Shown here: positions 13,122-21,099 of the stretch, one piece after another | How the letters are laid out: each line of letters begins with the position of its first letter | Position numbering within the stretch: the stretch's first letter is position 1 | Virus record (IMG/VR): IMGVR_UViG_3300035698_009019 | Location: 1 to 28,563 of that record | Direction: 5' to 3' (one strand) | Source of the DNA: a virus | DNA length: 28,563 bases | The notes under the pieces: generated by a model | Databases searched by the model: none | What the model saw: the letters and a program-made list of their open reading frames with translations, nothing else | Told to the model about the DNA's origin: nothing | Made by a program: the position numbers and the translations under genes

Positions 13122-13336
13122 CTCTTAGCGAACAAACCCCAAAAGAAATATGGGATTCATTGTCGTATGAACAAAGGCTCGCAGCTACGGCCCATGTTTT
13201 CGAGAAGATATGCGACAATGCCCGAGAGGGTGGCACGTTTCGGTTTTTAATCTATGACCGCCTCGGGTTTAGGGAAGACGCCTACTTAGCCTTATATCCG
13301 GAGGGGATGCAGATCAAAAACGGGTTTTCATTGTGA
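13118..13336 (+). CDS. hypothetical protein
   Basis: ATG 13118 is preferred because AAGAAGGTAA lies before it; the frame is open further upstream to 13016 but that part overlaps the zinc-ribbon gene. The 72-residue protein is helical at first (PKEIWDSLSYEQRLAATAHV) then mixed (FRFLIYDRLGFREDAYLALY). No known family. Its TGA overlaps the GTG of the next gene. Confidence 0.6.
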   Translation: MTLSEQTPKEIWDSLSYEQRLAATAHVFEKICDNAREGGTFRFLIYDRLGFREDAYLALYPEGMQIKNGFSL

Positions 13337-13971
13337 TAATCAACAAACCCTTCACATCAAACATAGACCGAGAGAATCACTACTCGACTTACCTTCACTT
13401 CGAGGGCGGGGCGGTCAAGAAATTCTATATGCGGGGATCAATAGCCTGGCCGGAAGGAAAAAATGAAGGCTTTGCATTAATGGCCGGCTATGATTTGACC
13501 GAAGATATAGTTATAATCTTTGAAGAATTCCCGTTTTGGACTATTTCGCACTGGTTAAAGGGTGATCAAACTGTTATGGAAAGGCCCGAAGGCGGGTATC
13601 ACTTGGGATTAATACAGTTTATTGTAGACAACTTCTCAAAGTACAAGTGTTGTTCTTATTTCAGAGGCGGCCAGCATGAAAACATATGGCAAAGGTTTGG
13701 CCAGGAAGTTTACCGGACCACAAGGCTACCGAAAGAAACTGAACTGATTGAGGTCCCGTATGTTTCAGAGATAGGAGACGGCTTGATACTGGAAAAGCTG
13801 AAAACACAGAAGTTTAAGGGTCAGACTGACAGCGATTTGGACAAGGCCGTAAAACAGTTTTACAATATGCAGGCCGCGAAGGTTGACCATGGCAATGAAA
13901 TTATGGCGCTCAGGGCGCTGCTTGCGGGTTTTGAGCATCAATCCTGGGTTGACTTGGCGGGGGCGGGATAA
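13333..13971 (+). CDS. hypothetical protein
   Basis: GTG 13333 overlaps the previous stop (GTGA) and is the only start near the natural N-terminus. The 212-residue protein is mixed alpha/beta in its first 150 residues (STYLHFEGGAVKKFYMRGSI, EDIVIIFEEFPFWTISHWLK, RGGQHENIWQRFGQEVYRTT). It ends in a helical tail (DLDKAVKQFYNMQAAKVDHG). There is no signal peptide or membrane span. The fold reminds me of nuclease-like or DNA-handling domains (the IVIIFEE strand), but no motif is decisive, so I leave it unassigned. Confidence 0.7.
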   Translation: MIINKPFTSNIDRENHYSTYLHFEGGAVKKFYMRGSIAWPEGKNEGFALMAGYDLTEDIVIIFEEFPFWTISHWLKGDQTVMERPEGGYHLGLIQFIVDNFSKYKCCSYFRGGQHENIWQRFGQEVYRTTRLPKETELIEVPYVSEIGDGLILEKLKTQKFKGQTDSDLDKAVKQFYNMQAAKVDHGNEIMALRALLAGFEHQSWVDLAGAG

Positions 13972-14073
13972 ATGAGCGAATTCCAACATCCATACGGGAA
14001 GGTCCCTGTTTGTGAACTCATTGGCGGTATCGAAATTTATAACGATCCAGGCTTGGGATTGATATGGACCTAG
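13972..14073 (+). CDS. small hypothetical protein, perhaps frameshifted
   Basis: ATG 13972 directly follows the previous stop (TAAATG). The 33-residue frame reads MSEFQHPYGKVPVCELIGGI and stops at TAG 14071. In the -1 frame the sequence GIDMDLEYEMIEHEGRTLFF is open to TAA 14121-14123 and makes a natural continuation. A one-base loss near 14045-14060 would explain this. The intact gene may have been 13972-14123. Confidence 0.4.
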   Translation: MSEFQHPYGKVPVCELIGGIEIYNDPGLGLIWT

Positions 14074-14133
14074 AATACGAGATGATAGAACACGAAGGGA
14101 GAACCCTATTCTTTACTAAATAACTAACATTTC

Positions 14134-14226
14134 GGGCGGTGCCTGGGGCTATAATGAGTTGCAAAGCTTCTCCTGATGCCTGCCGCCGCCCACATAACAA
14201 TTTGGGCTAACCTGTAGGCATACAGG
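14134..14226 (+). ncRNA. structured non-coding stretch before the late terminator
   Basis: Between 14124 and 14340 no gene is convincing, but hairpins follow one another. GGGCGG 14134-14139 pairs with CCGCCC 14186-14191, enclosing about 46 nt. CCTGTA 14211-14216 pairs with TACAGG 14221-14226 around a GGCA tetraloop. The long terminator hairpin follows from 14247. This could be the 3' end of the upstream transcript or a small phage RNA. No promoter is obvious, and it does not fit a tRNA. Confidence 0.35.
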
Positions 14227-14246
14227 GACGCAATAGCGAACAATTC

Positions 14247-14294
14247 AAGGCAGCCGGTGAGGGCTCACCCCCTTACCGAGCTGCCTTTTTTGTT
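14247..14294 (+). terminator. rho-independent terminator
   Basis: AAGGCAGC (14247-14254) pairs with GCTGCCTT (14280-14287). The stem continues inside as CGGTGAGGG against CCCTTACCG around a short loop. A T-run (to 14291, then GTT) follows. This is the best terminator in the window. It separates the accessory genes from the virion genes that start at 14347. Confidence 0.8.
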
Positions 14295-14346
14295 GCCCGA
14301 GCACTTTAGCAGGGTGGAGTAAACACTTAAAGCAAGGAGATTTAAA

Positions 14347-14643
14347 ATGAGACCATCGGAACTGCGAAAATTCAGGAAAGAGATCAGCACATTGTTTGAC
14401 AAGAACGACGCGCTGGACGCCAAGCAGTCGGCAGAGATTGCCGAACTGCAGGGCTTGGTTGACGGCCTTAAAGCGTCTCTTGATTCTATGGGGCCAAAGG
14501 TTACCGAAACCCAAGCCCAGCTAAAAGGGGCTATTCGGCGCATTGACGAAGCGATTGCCGTTGCGAATAGGGCGATTGCTGCTATTAGCAAGCGTGTTGC
14601 TGGAATAGAGAAGGCTCCGGCCAAGGGTAAATCCAATAAATAA
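14347..14643 (+). CDS. coiled-coil hypothetical protein
   Basis: ATG 14347 has GCAAGGAGA just upstream. The 98-residue protein is almost all helix, with heptad-like spacing (SAEIAELQGLVDGLKASLDS ... RRIDEAIAVANRAIAAISKR) and a basic Lys/Ala-rich tail. It opens the virion operon after the terminator. The size and coiled-coil nature would suit an assembly or head accessory protein, but nothing specific shows it. Confidence 0.65.
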   Translation: MRPSELRKFRKEISTLFDKNDALDAKQSAEIAELQGLVDGLKASLDSMGPKVTETQAQLKGAIRRIDEAIAVANRAIAAISKRVAGIEKAPAKGKSNK

Positions 14644-14655
14644 GGCTGGTGTGTA

Positions 14656-14967
14656 ATGATCAACCTGAAAATGACCAAGAAGCAGGCTAAGAAGCGGGAC
14701 AAGGTTTTATATGGCTCGCCCTCTTCCGAAGAGTCGTACCCACGGGGATCAAGCCTCAGCTTTGAAAAGCCCGAAATCGACAAGATCAAGGCGCTACAGG
14801 GTGTCAAGGCTGGTGATCAGGTGGAAATCAAGGCCATTGGCAAAGTGATAGAGGTTCGATCCACGGACGCCGAGAAGGGCCGGTCTCACCGTAGCGTTGA
14901 AATCCAGGTCCAGAAAATTGAGATTGGGAACCGGGACGAAGAGGATGCTGCGTTTGAGGAGGATTAA
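14656..14967 (+). CDS. capsid-staple-like protein
   Basis: The 103-residue protein starts MINLKMTKKQAKKRDKVLYG. It has a YPRGSSLSFEKPEIDKI segment, then VKAGDQVEIKAIGKVIEV and RSVEIQVQKIEI, a pattern I associate with small phage proteins annotated as capsid staples, which lie near the portal gene. The acidic C-terminus (RDEEDAAFEED) ends at TAA 14965-14967, overlapping the portal ATG. The family call is from memory of the pattern and of the gene order. Confidence 0.6.
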   Translation: MINLKMTKKQAKKRDKVLYGSPSSEESYPRGSSLSFEKPEIDKIKALQGVKAGDQVEIKAIGKVIEVRSTDAEKGRSHRSVEIQVQKIEIGNRDEEDAAFEED

Positions 14968-16994
14968 TGTCTCAATTTAACGACAGCACATACGTCTGCG
15001 GTCTGTCAGAGTTCATCGACAAGACCCTCCTGCGGTGGGCCAATCAGAAAAAGCAGTTTTTAGAGCCGAAGTTCACCCGGAACTATCAAGCCGTCACCAA
15101 CCGCGACTTCCGGCTAAAAACATGGAAGAAGGGCGAGGCGGAGGGGTGGCGGTCTAAAACATGGATAGGCTACGTCCGGGTTAAGATTTGGAGCTTCTAC
15201 TCGGTTTTGCTGGATACTGTCCTAAAGGCCGGCAAGATACCGTTCACCCTGGATCCGTCTCCATACGACGACGAGACCATGGAAGATGAAATGCTCGCTG
15301 ATCGGGACGAACGCATTGACCACATGAAGGCCAAGATCGAGCAGCAGCTTATCGCACGGAAAGCCGACCGGGAATACATGAAGAAATGGCTCTCCGGCGG
15401 TTATTACGGCATGGCTTTTTCTAAGTTTAACATTGAGGCCGTTTCTCACACCGAATTCAAACGTGTTGATATGGACATCGGAAACGCTGCCCAATATTTG
15501 AGCCCGGAAGAAATGGAACAGTACACCCGGTACGAACCGGCAGAGATCGAGGAGGACGTACCGGGACATCGATATGTATCTGTCTGGAACATGGTCTGGG
15601 ACATGGAGGGCGACAACTTACAGGAAGGCGCGGGATACGGTGAGCGCATTCTGTCTTCACCGTATGACCTGAAAAAACTCGACGGCCCGGGCTACATTAA
15701 AAAGGCAATCGAAAGGGTTATCAAGCGAAACCGCGACAGTGGGGACGACGATGCCAATGTTGCCAAACATCCAGCGATAGAAAGCCTGAGAGATCGTAAA
15801 AAGGGTATCAATCGTTTTGAATTTTATATGTTGGCTCCCCGGAAGCTGGTTGATGAGTTCGAGAAGATTGTCAAAACCAAGGAGAAAAGCAGCACCTTTA
15901 CACTCGGATTAATCGAAGATTACGAGGATGCAGAGTCCAGCGGTGATGATGTTGAGATCATGGGTGAGATTGCCGACAAGGAGATAATTCGGTTTATCCG
16001 GAACGAAACCGGTAAGCGCTCTCATCATATGTGGGTTGTTGAGCAAAATCTTGACGAATCAACCGGGACAGGTATCGCAGACAACATGGAAGACGTCCAG
16101 GGGTCTCTTGTTGGGATGATCAGGTCTTTCGAGGACAACAAAAAACTGAGCGCCAACGTCACCACGGCCATTAAGGCGAGGTTTTTCAACAAGCCGAGCG
16201 AACTGAACGACATTGTACCAGGAAAGAAGTACGACATTTCCGATGCTTGTGACGATGTTAGAAAGGCTATTTTACCGATTGTTTACCCGGACGTTGGAGA
16301 GTCGTTAATATCAGGTATTAACCTGATGATGCAGCTAAAAGACGATGTTTCGATGATTCCTACGATCATGCAGGGGTTCACTCTACCGAAACATAAGCCT
16401 GATACCGCCTACGAAATGCGCCAGCTTACGGAGAACTCCGGCAAGTACATCGGCCAGGCGATCAGGAACAACGATGAACAGTTTATCGAGCCTGAAATCA
16501 AGGACATTTACGAATATAACATGATTTTCGGTGAGGACGAAAGCTGCAAGGTCAATGCCAGGGTTAAGGCCAACGGGTTTACGTCTTTTCAGAGTAAAGA
16601 AATTCGCGGTCAACGTATGCAACAGGCGTTAAGTCTGTTTGTTTCCAATGAATTCTTGATGCAAGAGGTCAATATTAAGCCTCATTTGGACATTATTTAT
16701 GAATCGATGGACGAGGATCCCGAGAAGTTCCTGAAATCAGAGGAGATGAAACAGAGTGAATCACAGCAGGCGCAAGAGGCGCAAGAGGCCGAGGAACAGA
16801 AGGCCATTCAGGCTTTTGAGATGGAAGCAAAGAAGGACTTAGACCTGAAGGACCAGGAGCACCAGCACAAATTAGCGGAGAACGACCAGAAGCACGACCA
16901 AGACATGGAGACAGCCGAGCAAAAGCACGTTCATAAACTCGAAGAGGACGCCTTGAACGATAAGCGCAAAGAGACCCAGGAGGTCCAGGAATGA
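14967..16994 (+). CDS. portal protein
   Basis: The 675-residue protein follows the terminase and staple genes and precedes the scaffold and capsid genes. It has the features of a large portal: an N-terminal helical region, the YVRVKIWSFYSVLLDTVLKA entry, WLSGGYYGMAFSKFNIEAV and VSVWNMVWDMEGDNLQEGAG. The stem region is KPDTAYEMRQLTENSGKYIG ... RNNDEQFIEPEIKDIYEYNM. About 110 residues of Gln/Glu/Lys-rich coiled coil form the C-terminus (AQEAQEAEEQKAIQAFEMEA). As a dodecamer it would form the DNA entry pore. ATG 14967 overlaps the staple stop, and its own TGA overlaps the next ATG. Confidence 0.8.
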   Translation: MSQFNDSTYVCGLSEFIDKTLLRWANQKKQFLEPKFTRNYQAVTNRDFRLKTWKKGEAEGWRSKTWIGYVRVKIWSFYSVLLDTVLKAGKIPFTLDPSPYDDETMEDEMLADRDERIDHMKAKIEQQLIARKADREYMKKWLSGGYYGMAFSKFNIEAVSHTEFKRVDMDIGNAAQYLSPEEMEQYTRYEPAEIEEDVPGHRYVSVWNMVWDMEGDNLQEGAGYGERILSSPYDLKKLDGPGYIKKAIERVIKRNRDSGDDDANVAKHPAIESLRDRKKGINRFEFYMLAPRKLVDEFEKIVKTKEKSSTFTLGLIEDYEDAESSGDDVEIMGEIADKEIIRFIRNETGKRSHHMWVVEQNLDESTGTGIADNMEDVQGSLVGMIRSFEDNKKLSANVTTAIKARFFNKPSELNDIVPGKKYDISDACDDVRKAILPIVYPDVGESLISGINLMMQLKDDVSMIPTIMQGFTLPKHKPDTAYEMRQLTENSGKYIGQAIRNNDEQFIEPEIKDIYEYNMIFGEDESCKVNARVKANGFTSFQSKEIRGQRMQQALSLFVSNEFLMQEVNIKPHLDIIYESMDEDPEKFLKSEEMKQSESQQAQEAQEAEEQKAIQAFEMEAKKDLDLKDQEHQHKLAENDQKHDQDMETAEQKHVHKLEEDALNDKRKETQEVQE

Positions 16995-17308
16995 ACAACC
17001 TAACAGAGCCAAGCGTATCAGAGGAAAACAAGATCGAGGAGATATCCACGAATCTTTATCGGCGGATTGAAGAGGAAACAACGACCTTGCTGAAAAGCCA
17101 GCTCAAGCAGTTGGGTGTTGAGTATGACCTTGACACCATAGGGGACATAAAAAAGTATGTATTCCCAGCGGACCCTCAAGCCCTGGCGATCTACGAATAC
17201 CAAGGCCGGAAGATACTCGGCCTGAGAATATCCGACAACGGCATGGGCATTGATTTTGATGTGCCGAACCTAGAAACCCAAGAGGAAAGAGAGGTTCAAA
17301 GTGATTAA
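16991..17308 (+). CDS. hypothetical protein in the virion cluster
   Basis: The 105-residue protein is acidic, with a helical N-terminal part (IEEISTNLYRRIEEETTTLL) and a beta-looking middle (IKKYVFPADPQALAIYEYQG). ATG 16991 overlaps the portal stop and its end overlaps the next start at 17301, so it is part of the same coupled chain. No family recognised. Confidence 0.6.
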   Translation: MNNLTEPSVSEENKIEEISTNLYRRIEEETTTLLKSQLKQLGVEYDLDTIGDIKKYVFPADPQALAIYEYQGRKILGLRISDNGMGIDFDVPNLETQEEREVQSD

Positions 17309-17672
17309 AGCCAAAGCGTATAAAGGTCAAGTTGTCCATTTGTTCGGAAGCATAAATGAGTATGTCGGAGAGCTGGACACGAAACCGCACAAGAACGGGC
17401 CGGGGTGGTACAGGATCTTAAATCCATGCGTAGTCTTCCAGCAATCAGACCCGCAAAAAGGAATCCTGACCAATGTTCTCATGGCCTTAACCGGGCCGGG
17501 GAACGCATACAAAAAGTATGTGGATATTCGTATCCCCGATGATTTTGTTATTGAAATCAGAACGGTAAACAAAAGTGGCAATATGTACGAGTTTTATAAA
17601 AAGGAAATTGACCGGGTGGTGGCAAACAGAATCATCATCCCCGACGGCTCTAATGTGGTGCCGCTGCAATAA
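17301..17672 (+). CDS. hypothetical protein in the virion cluster
   Basis: GTG 17301 lies within the end of the preceding gene, with GAGAGG upstream. The 123-residue protein is mostly beta and basic (YKGQVVHLFGSINEYVGELD, GPGWYRILNPCVVFQQSDPQ, KYVDIRIPDDFVIEIRTVNK). Its TAA overlaps the next ATG (TAATG). No family recognised. A structural or head-accessory role is inferred from position. Confidence 0.6.
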   Translation: MIKAKAYKGQVVHLFGSINEYVGELDTKPHKNGPGWYRILNPCVVFQQSDPQKGILTNVLMALTGPGNAYKKYVDIRIPDDFVIEIRTVNKSGNMYEFYKKEIDRVVANRIIIPDGSNVVPLQ

Positions 17673-17911
17673 TGGACACGGCACACCGGGACCACCTTAT
17701 AGCCATGCTTCCCAAAACGGAGTATGGTAGGGCGTTCTTTGACTGGATAGACGAGGAAATTGCCATCATCGAAGCGGTCGAAGAGAGCAGCGACAAGATT
17801 TCCCCCGACCCGCTCATTGAAGATTTTAGAGTAAAAAGAGGTATGAAAATAGCATTTAAGAGGGTTAAGCGAAAGCCCCAAGAGATTATTGAAAATCAAA
17901 AAGGAGGATGA
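17672..17911 (+). CDS. small hypothetical protein
   Basis: The 79-residue frame starts in the TAATG overlap with the previous gene. It is charged and helical (TEYGRAFFDWIDEEIAIIEA) with a basic tail (KIAFKRVKRKPQEIIENQKG). The Shine-Dalgarno of the next gene lies inside its 3' end. No domain recognised. Confidence 0.6.
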   Translation: MDTAHRDHLIAMLPKTEYGRAFFDWIDEEIAIIEAVEESSDKISPDPLIEDFRVKRGMKIAFKRVKRKPQEIIENQKGG

Positions 17912-17915
17912 TCAC

Positions 17916-18686
17916 ATGAAAAAGTTTAATCCATTCAAATTACTGATCTTGTTTTTGGCGGCCTTCGCATTTCTCATTACACCCGCGATAGCCGCTTCAC
18001 CGTCGACGCTCAAGAAGCAGTCCTGGAAGGCCAAACAGACGTTCAGGCAGGGGATCGAGGTGCGGAATAGCACAGGGTCAACGTACAACGTCGAGAGCAA
18101 GAACGCTGCCGGGACTACTACTTTTGCAATTACTCCCGCTGGTGTGGCTACAGTTACGGGCATTACGGGAACCGGAGTTGTTTCAGCGACCAATATTGCC
18201 GACACAACCGGCTCGTTTACTTTACAGCTGGGAGCCGGTGGTGTTGATGGTGGCCAAGATGTTGATGAAGCCACCGCACCGGACCTTTCTACCTGTGATG
18301 GCGTACCTTGTCTTGTATGGGCTAGTTCGAGTGAAACAACCGCTATCGGGTGGACATTCCGACTGAAGCCAGACTTTGTTTCGGATTTGGTGATCTATGC
18401 TTTGGTTAGTTCTAATGCAACGGGGACTGGAACTAAGCTGGGCTGGGCCGTATGGATGAACAAAACCGGTACGGTATTTGATGCGGCTGCTGTACCACAG
18501 ACCGTTGTTACCAGTACCAGTGCGCTTTTAAGCACTAAGAACGATGTGTTGACGTTGACATCGAACGCAACCGCAGAGGCGCTATACACGGCTGGCGATT
18601 GGATCACGCTGGAATTCTTTAACGCATCAACAGACGATAACGATCTGGAGCTAAAAGGGCTTGAAGTTACCTACACCAAAAAATAA
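17916..18686 (+). CDS. exported protein with signal peptide, virion or surface associated
   Basis: ATG 17916 is preferred over ATG 17889 because AAAGGAGG lies between them and the protein then begins with a classical signal peptide: MKKFNPFK, hydrophobic LLILFLAAFAFLITPAIA, cleavage near AIA-AS. The 256-residue precursor has a mature part rich in Gly, Thr, Ser and Ala with beta repeats (VRNSTGSTYNVESKNAAGTT, FAITPAGVATVTGITGTGVV) like phage fibre or surface proteins. Signal peptides are unusual for virion proteins, which stay in the cytoplasm. It may instead be displayed on the infected cell. The end overlaps the next start. Confidence 0.7.
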   Translation: MKKFNPFKLLILFLAAFAFLITPAIAASPSTLKKQSWKAKQTFRQGIEVRNSTGSTYNVESKNAAGTTTFAITPAGVATVTGITGTGVVSATNIADTTGSFTLQLGAGGVDGGQDVDEATAPDLSTCDGVPCLVWASSSETTAIGWTFRLKPDFVSDLVIYALVSSNATGTGTKLGWAVWMNKTGTVFDAAAVPQTVVTSTSALLSTKNDVLTLTSNATAEALYTAGDWITLEFFNASTDDNDLELKGLEVTYTKK

Positions 18687-19824
18687 TAAATGGGCAATGC
18701 TCGCAGCCCTGATCCTGATTGCAGTTTCAGTGGTGCGAGTTCCCGTTGCAGAAGGATATCTCAGGTCGTTGTTTCAGTTATTGGCTGAAACCGGAGCATT
18801 CTTTTTGTTTGCGGTGTTCATTTATTGTTTTGTGAATAAATGGTGGGGGCTGTTTCTCGCACTGACTTTGTTCTCAACGATATATCCGGGTTTTGGTAAG
18901 TGGACCCACATGGCAAGAGGGGTTATTCTCGTCGGCTGTCTTTGGTATGCGCTGCTGGTTTTAACGGTAAAAGACCCGAGGCGTTTACTGGATGCTATTT
19001 GCGTGATTGCCATAGCAAATATATTGTTTGCGAACTTACAATATTGTGGATTTGATCCGTACAACATCGCTACTTTTGGTTTGATGGACAGCGCCTCGAT
19101 TCATCCCACCGGGTTTATGGCAAACAAGAATCTATTGTCTGCATTGCTGGCTTTTTCGTTGACAGCGTTTTTCCGCAAGAGATGGGCCTGGTTTGTCCCG
19201 TTTGTTTTCTTTGGGTTGACCATAGCATCGTCATCCGGTGGCGCAGTGGCAGCCACAGTGATGACGTTTGGGTATTTCTTCTTAAAGGACGGAAGGGATG
19301 CGCTTCGGAAGAACTTTTGGAAGATGTCCCTGTTGGTTGTATGGTTTTGTTTCTTTACCTTTAAAATTGATCAGCCAGTTACAATTGAAGTTGAGAAGAA
19401 AGGCGAAGTTTTAATGATAACTCATGGGCAAGAATCAAGAACAAGCACATGGAAAACAGGATTGGATCTTTATGCACAACGACCATTTTGGGGGTTTGGA
19501 ATCGGTCACTGGAAGCTGATCTTCAAGAAGATGGCCAAGCCCGGGGCTTCCGTAATGGTTCAGGCTCACAATGAGTATGTTCAAGGCTTGTTTGAAATGG
19601 GCATACTCTTCCCCGTTATAATATTGGGTTATTTCATTTCAGCTATACGCAGATACAAAAAAGGAGCCATTTTGTCCATAACGGCGGTAGGCATTATCGC
19701 TCTTAATTCGCTCGTGAACTTCCCTTTCCATGTGGCAACTACGGCAATTATGGCGGTTACATGGATGGCGATTTTGGAGATTCAGCTAAGGCAAGAAAAA
19801 CAAACAATCAAAGGAGTAGTCTAA
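18661..19824 (+). CDS. O-antigen ligase/polymerase-like membrane protein (Wzy_C family)
   Basis: The 387-residue polytopic membrane protein has about 10 hydrophobic segments. The family signature is clear: HPTGFMANKNLLSALLAFSL (the 'F.N.N..a..l' block), ASSSGGAVAATVM, a large loop with ESRTSTWKTGLDLYAQRPFW and GFGIGHWK, then AHNEYVQGLFEMGILFPVII with the conserved His303-Asn304. Such proteins join or polymerise O-antigen or capsule units in the inner membrane. In a phage this points to altering host surface sugars and blocking other phages. The TTG start at 18661 overlaps the previous gene and has GGAG upstream; ATG 18697 is the alternative. The stop overlaps the scaffold ATG. Confidence 0.75.
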   Translation: MKLPTPKNNKWAMLAALILIAVSVVRVPVAEGYLRSLFQLLAETGAFFLFAVFIYCFVNKWWGLFLALTLFSTIYPGFGKWTHMARGVILVGCLWYALLVLTVKDPRRLLDAICVIAIANILFANLQYCGFDPYNIATFGLMDSASIHPTGFMANKNLLSALLAFSLTAFFRKRWAWFVPFVFFGLTIASSSGGAVAATVMTFGYFFLKDGRDALRKNFWKMSLLVVWFCFFTFKIDQPVTIEVEKKGEVLMITHGQESRTSTWKTGLDLYAQRPFWGFGIGHWKLIFKKMAKPGASVMVQAHNEYVQGLFEMGILFPVIILGYFISAIRRYKKGAILSITAVGIIALNSLVNFPFHVATTAIMAVTWMAILEIQLRQEKQTIKGVV

Positions 19825-20912
19825 TGGAAACAGAAGACCATGGAGTCTCAACAGATCAGAACGCAGCCGATCCGGGTCCGGGCACGGAGCATGACGAGGA
19901 CGCGGCGTTTGGGGACGAGACTAAAGAGGACAAGGCCGAAGAGCTGGGGATCGAAGTAGACGAGTTTGAATCCGAGCTCGATGAAGGGGCTGCGGAAGGA
20001 GCTGAGGCAGAGGGAGGGGCTGCCGAGGAGGGGGCGGGGGAGCAGACCGAGGCCGACAAAGAGGCCGCCGAGGAGGTTGCGAGGGAGGCCGACGAAAAGG
20101 CAGAGGCAGAGGCTAAAGAGAAGTCCGAAGCAGAAGCTAAGGCCAAGCTTGAGGCCGGAGAAACGGCTGAAGAGACGGCTGCGCGGGAAGCCGAAGAGGA
20201 GGACATTGCTCGGGGCCAGGAAATTATTGATGCAGAAAAAGAAAAAGAAGCCGAAGCGGTCAAGGGCGAAGAGGGCACCGATAAAAAACCGGCAGAAGGC
20301 GAGGGGTATTCACCCTTTGGGTTTTCGTATGGGCCTGATGATATTAAGTTTGTCCATTCTGTTGTACCAAAAGACCTTCTTCCCAAAGAGCCAATGACGC
20401 TGGAAGACGGCACCGAGCTTGATTTTGAATACTTTCAGAAGGAAAACCCGGAGTTTTTGCCTGCGGTGGCGGCCGTAACCAAGAACATCATTGATCAGAT
20501 GTTGGCCAACAATGCTTTGATTGGCGGTGATGCTGTTGATAATCAGTTATTCTTTCGCACGGTGACAAACAAGGCCGATGGCGTACCCAAGGCCGGGGAG
20601 ATCCATGGGAGCGAAGATTTTAAAAAGTGGATGCCCACCCAACCGGAAGCCATCCAGGCGCTTATGAAGTCGAGCGATCCTTATGACCATATCCGGGTTT
20701 TTAACCGTTTTTTGGGCGAAGAGGGCCTGAGTAAAGCCAAAGAGAAGGTTGTCGATACCGACAAAAAGCGCAGGGTCCAGAAGAAAAAATTCGATTCGGT
20801 TCACAAGAGCACGGTGAAAAGCAAGAGGGCTGCCCAGAAATCCGCCGCCCTGGGCGAAGATGAAGAAACAGAGGCGTTTGAGTCTGATGAAGACACCGAC
20901 GACATTTATTAA
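19824..20912 (+). CDS. putative scaffolding protein, acidic
   Basis: ATG 19824 overlaps the previous stop (TAATG) and has AAAGGAG before it; the open frame further up is inside the membrane-protein gene. The 362-residue protein has about 150 residues of Glu/Ala/Lys low complexity (AAEGAEAEGGAAEEGAGEQT and similar). A folded middle (FSYGPDDIKFVHSVVPKDLL ... ENPEFLPAVAAVTKNIIDQM) comes next, and a basic helical end (KKKFDSVHKSTVKSKRAAQK) then an acidic tail. The acidic character, length and position just before the major capsid gene fit a scaffold that guides shell assembly and is removed later. Confidence 0.6.
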   Translation: METEDHGVSTDQNAADPGPGTEHDEDAAFGDETKEDKAEELGIEVDEFESELDEGAAEGAEAEGGAAEEGAGEQTEADKEAAEEVAREADEKAEAEAKEKSEAEAKAKLEAGETAEETAAREAEEEDIARGQEIIDAEKEKEAEAVKGEEGTDKKPAEGEGYSPFGFSYGPDDIKFVHSVVPKDLLPKEPMTLEDGTELDFEYFQKENPEFLPAVAAVTKNIIDQMLANNALIGGDAVDNQLFFRTVTNKADGVPKAGEIHGSEDFKKWMPTQPEAIQALMKSSDPYDHIRVFNRFLGEEGLSKAKEKVVDTDKKRRVQKKKFDSVHKSTVKSKRAAQKSAALGEDEETEAFESDEDTDDIY

Positions 20913-21099
20913 AAACGAAATACCCGACGAAGTTACGCTCCGTGTTCCCGACGGAGAAGAGGTTCGGTGTCCTCATTATGTTCACAAAAAAAGAGGACCC
21001 TGTAATAAGAAGTTTTTTAATGGGAGACCATCGCCTGATCCGCAACAGTTTAAATGTGGCGGGTGTGGGAAGGTTACAACAATTCAGCGCATAGTGTAG
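20887..21099 (+). CDS. small zinc-finger protein (Com-like)
   Basis: ATG 20887 lies within the end of the scaffold gene in another frame. The 70-residue protein ends with a zinc-finger-like part: RCPHYVHKKRGPCNKKFFNG, then KCGGCGKVTTIQRIV. The pattern 'CxH...C.K.F...KC..C' resembles the Mu Com finger proteins that bind mRNA. Overlap with the scaffold and position just before the capsid gene would suit a translational regulator, but this is inference. Confidence 0.55.
   Translation: MKTPTTFIKNEIPDEVTLRVPDGEEVRCPHYVHKKRGPCNKKFFNGRPSPDPQQFKCGGCGKVTTIQRIV

Noticed and set aside
14134-14191. tRNA gene
   Set aside because: The closing stem suggests an acceptor arm, but there is no TTCGA-type T loop, anticodon arm or correct spacing.
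19856-20413. 185-residue frame on the minus strand
   Set aside because: It is the Ser/Ala-rich mirror of the Glu/Ala repeats of the scaffold gene, a common artefact.
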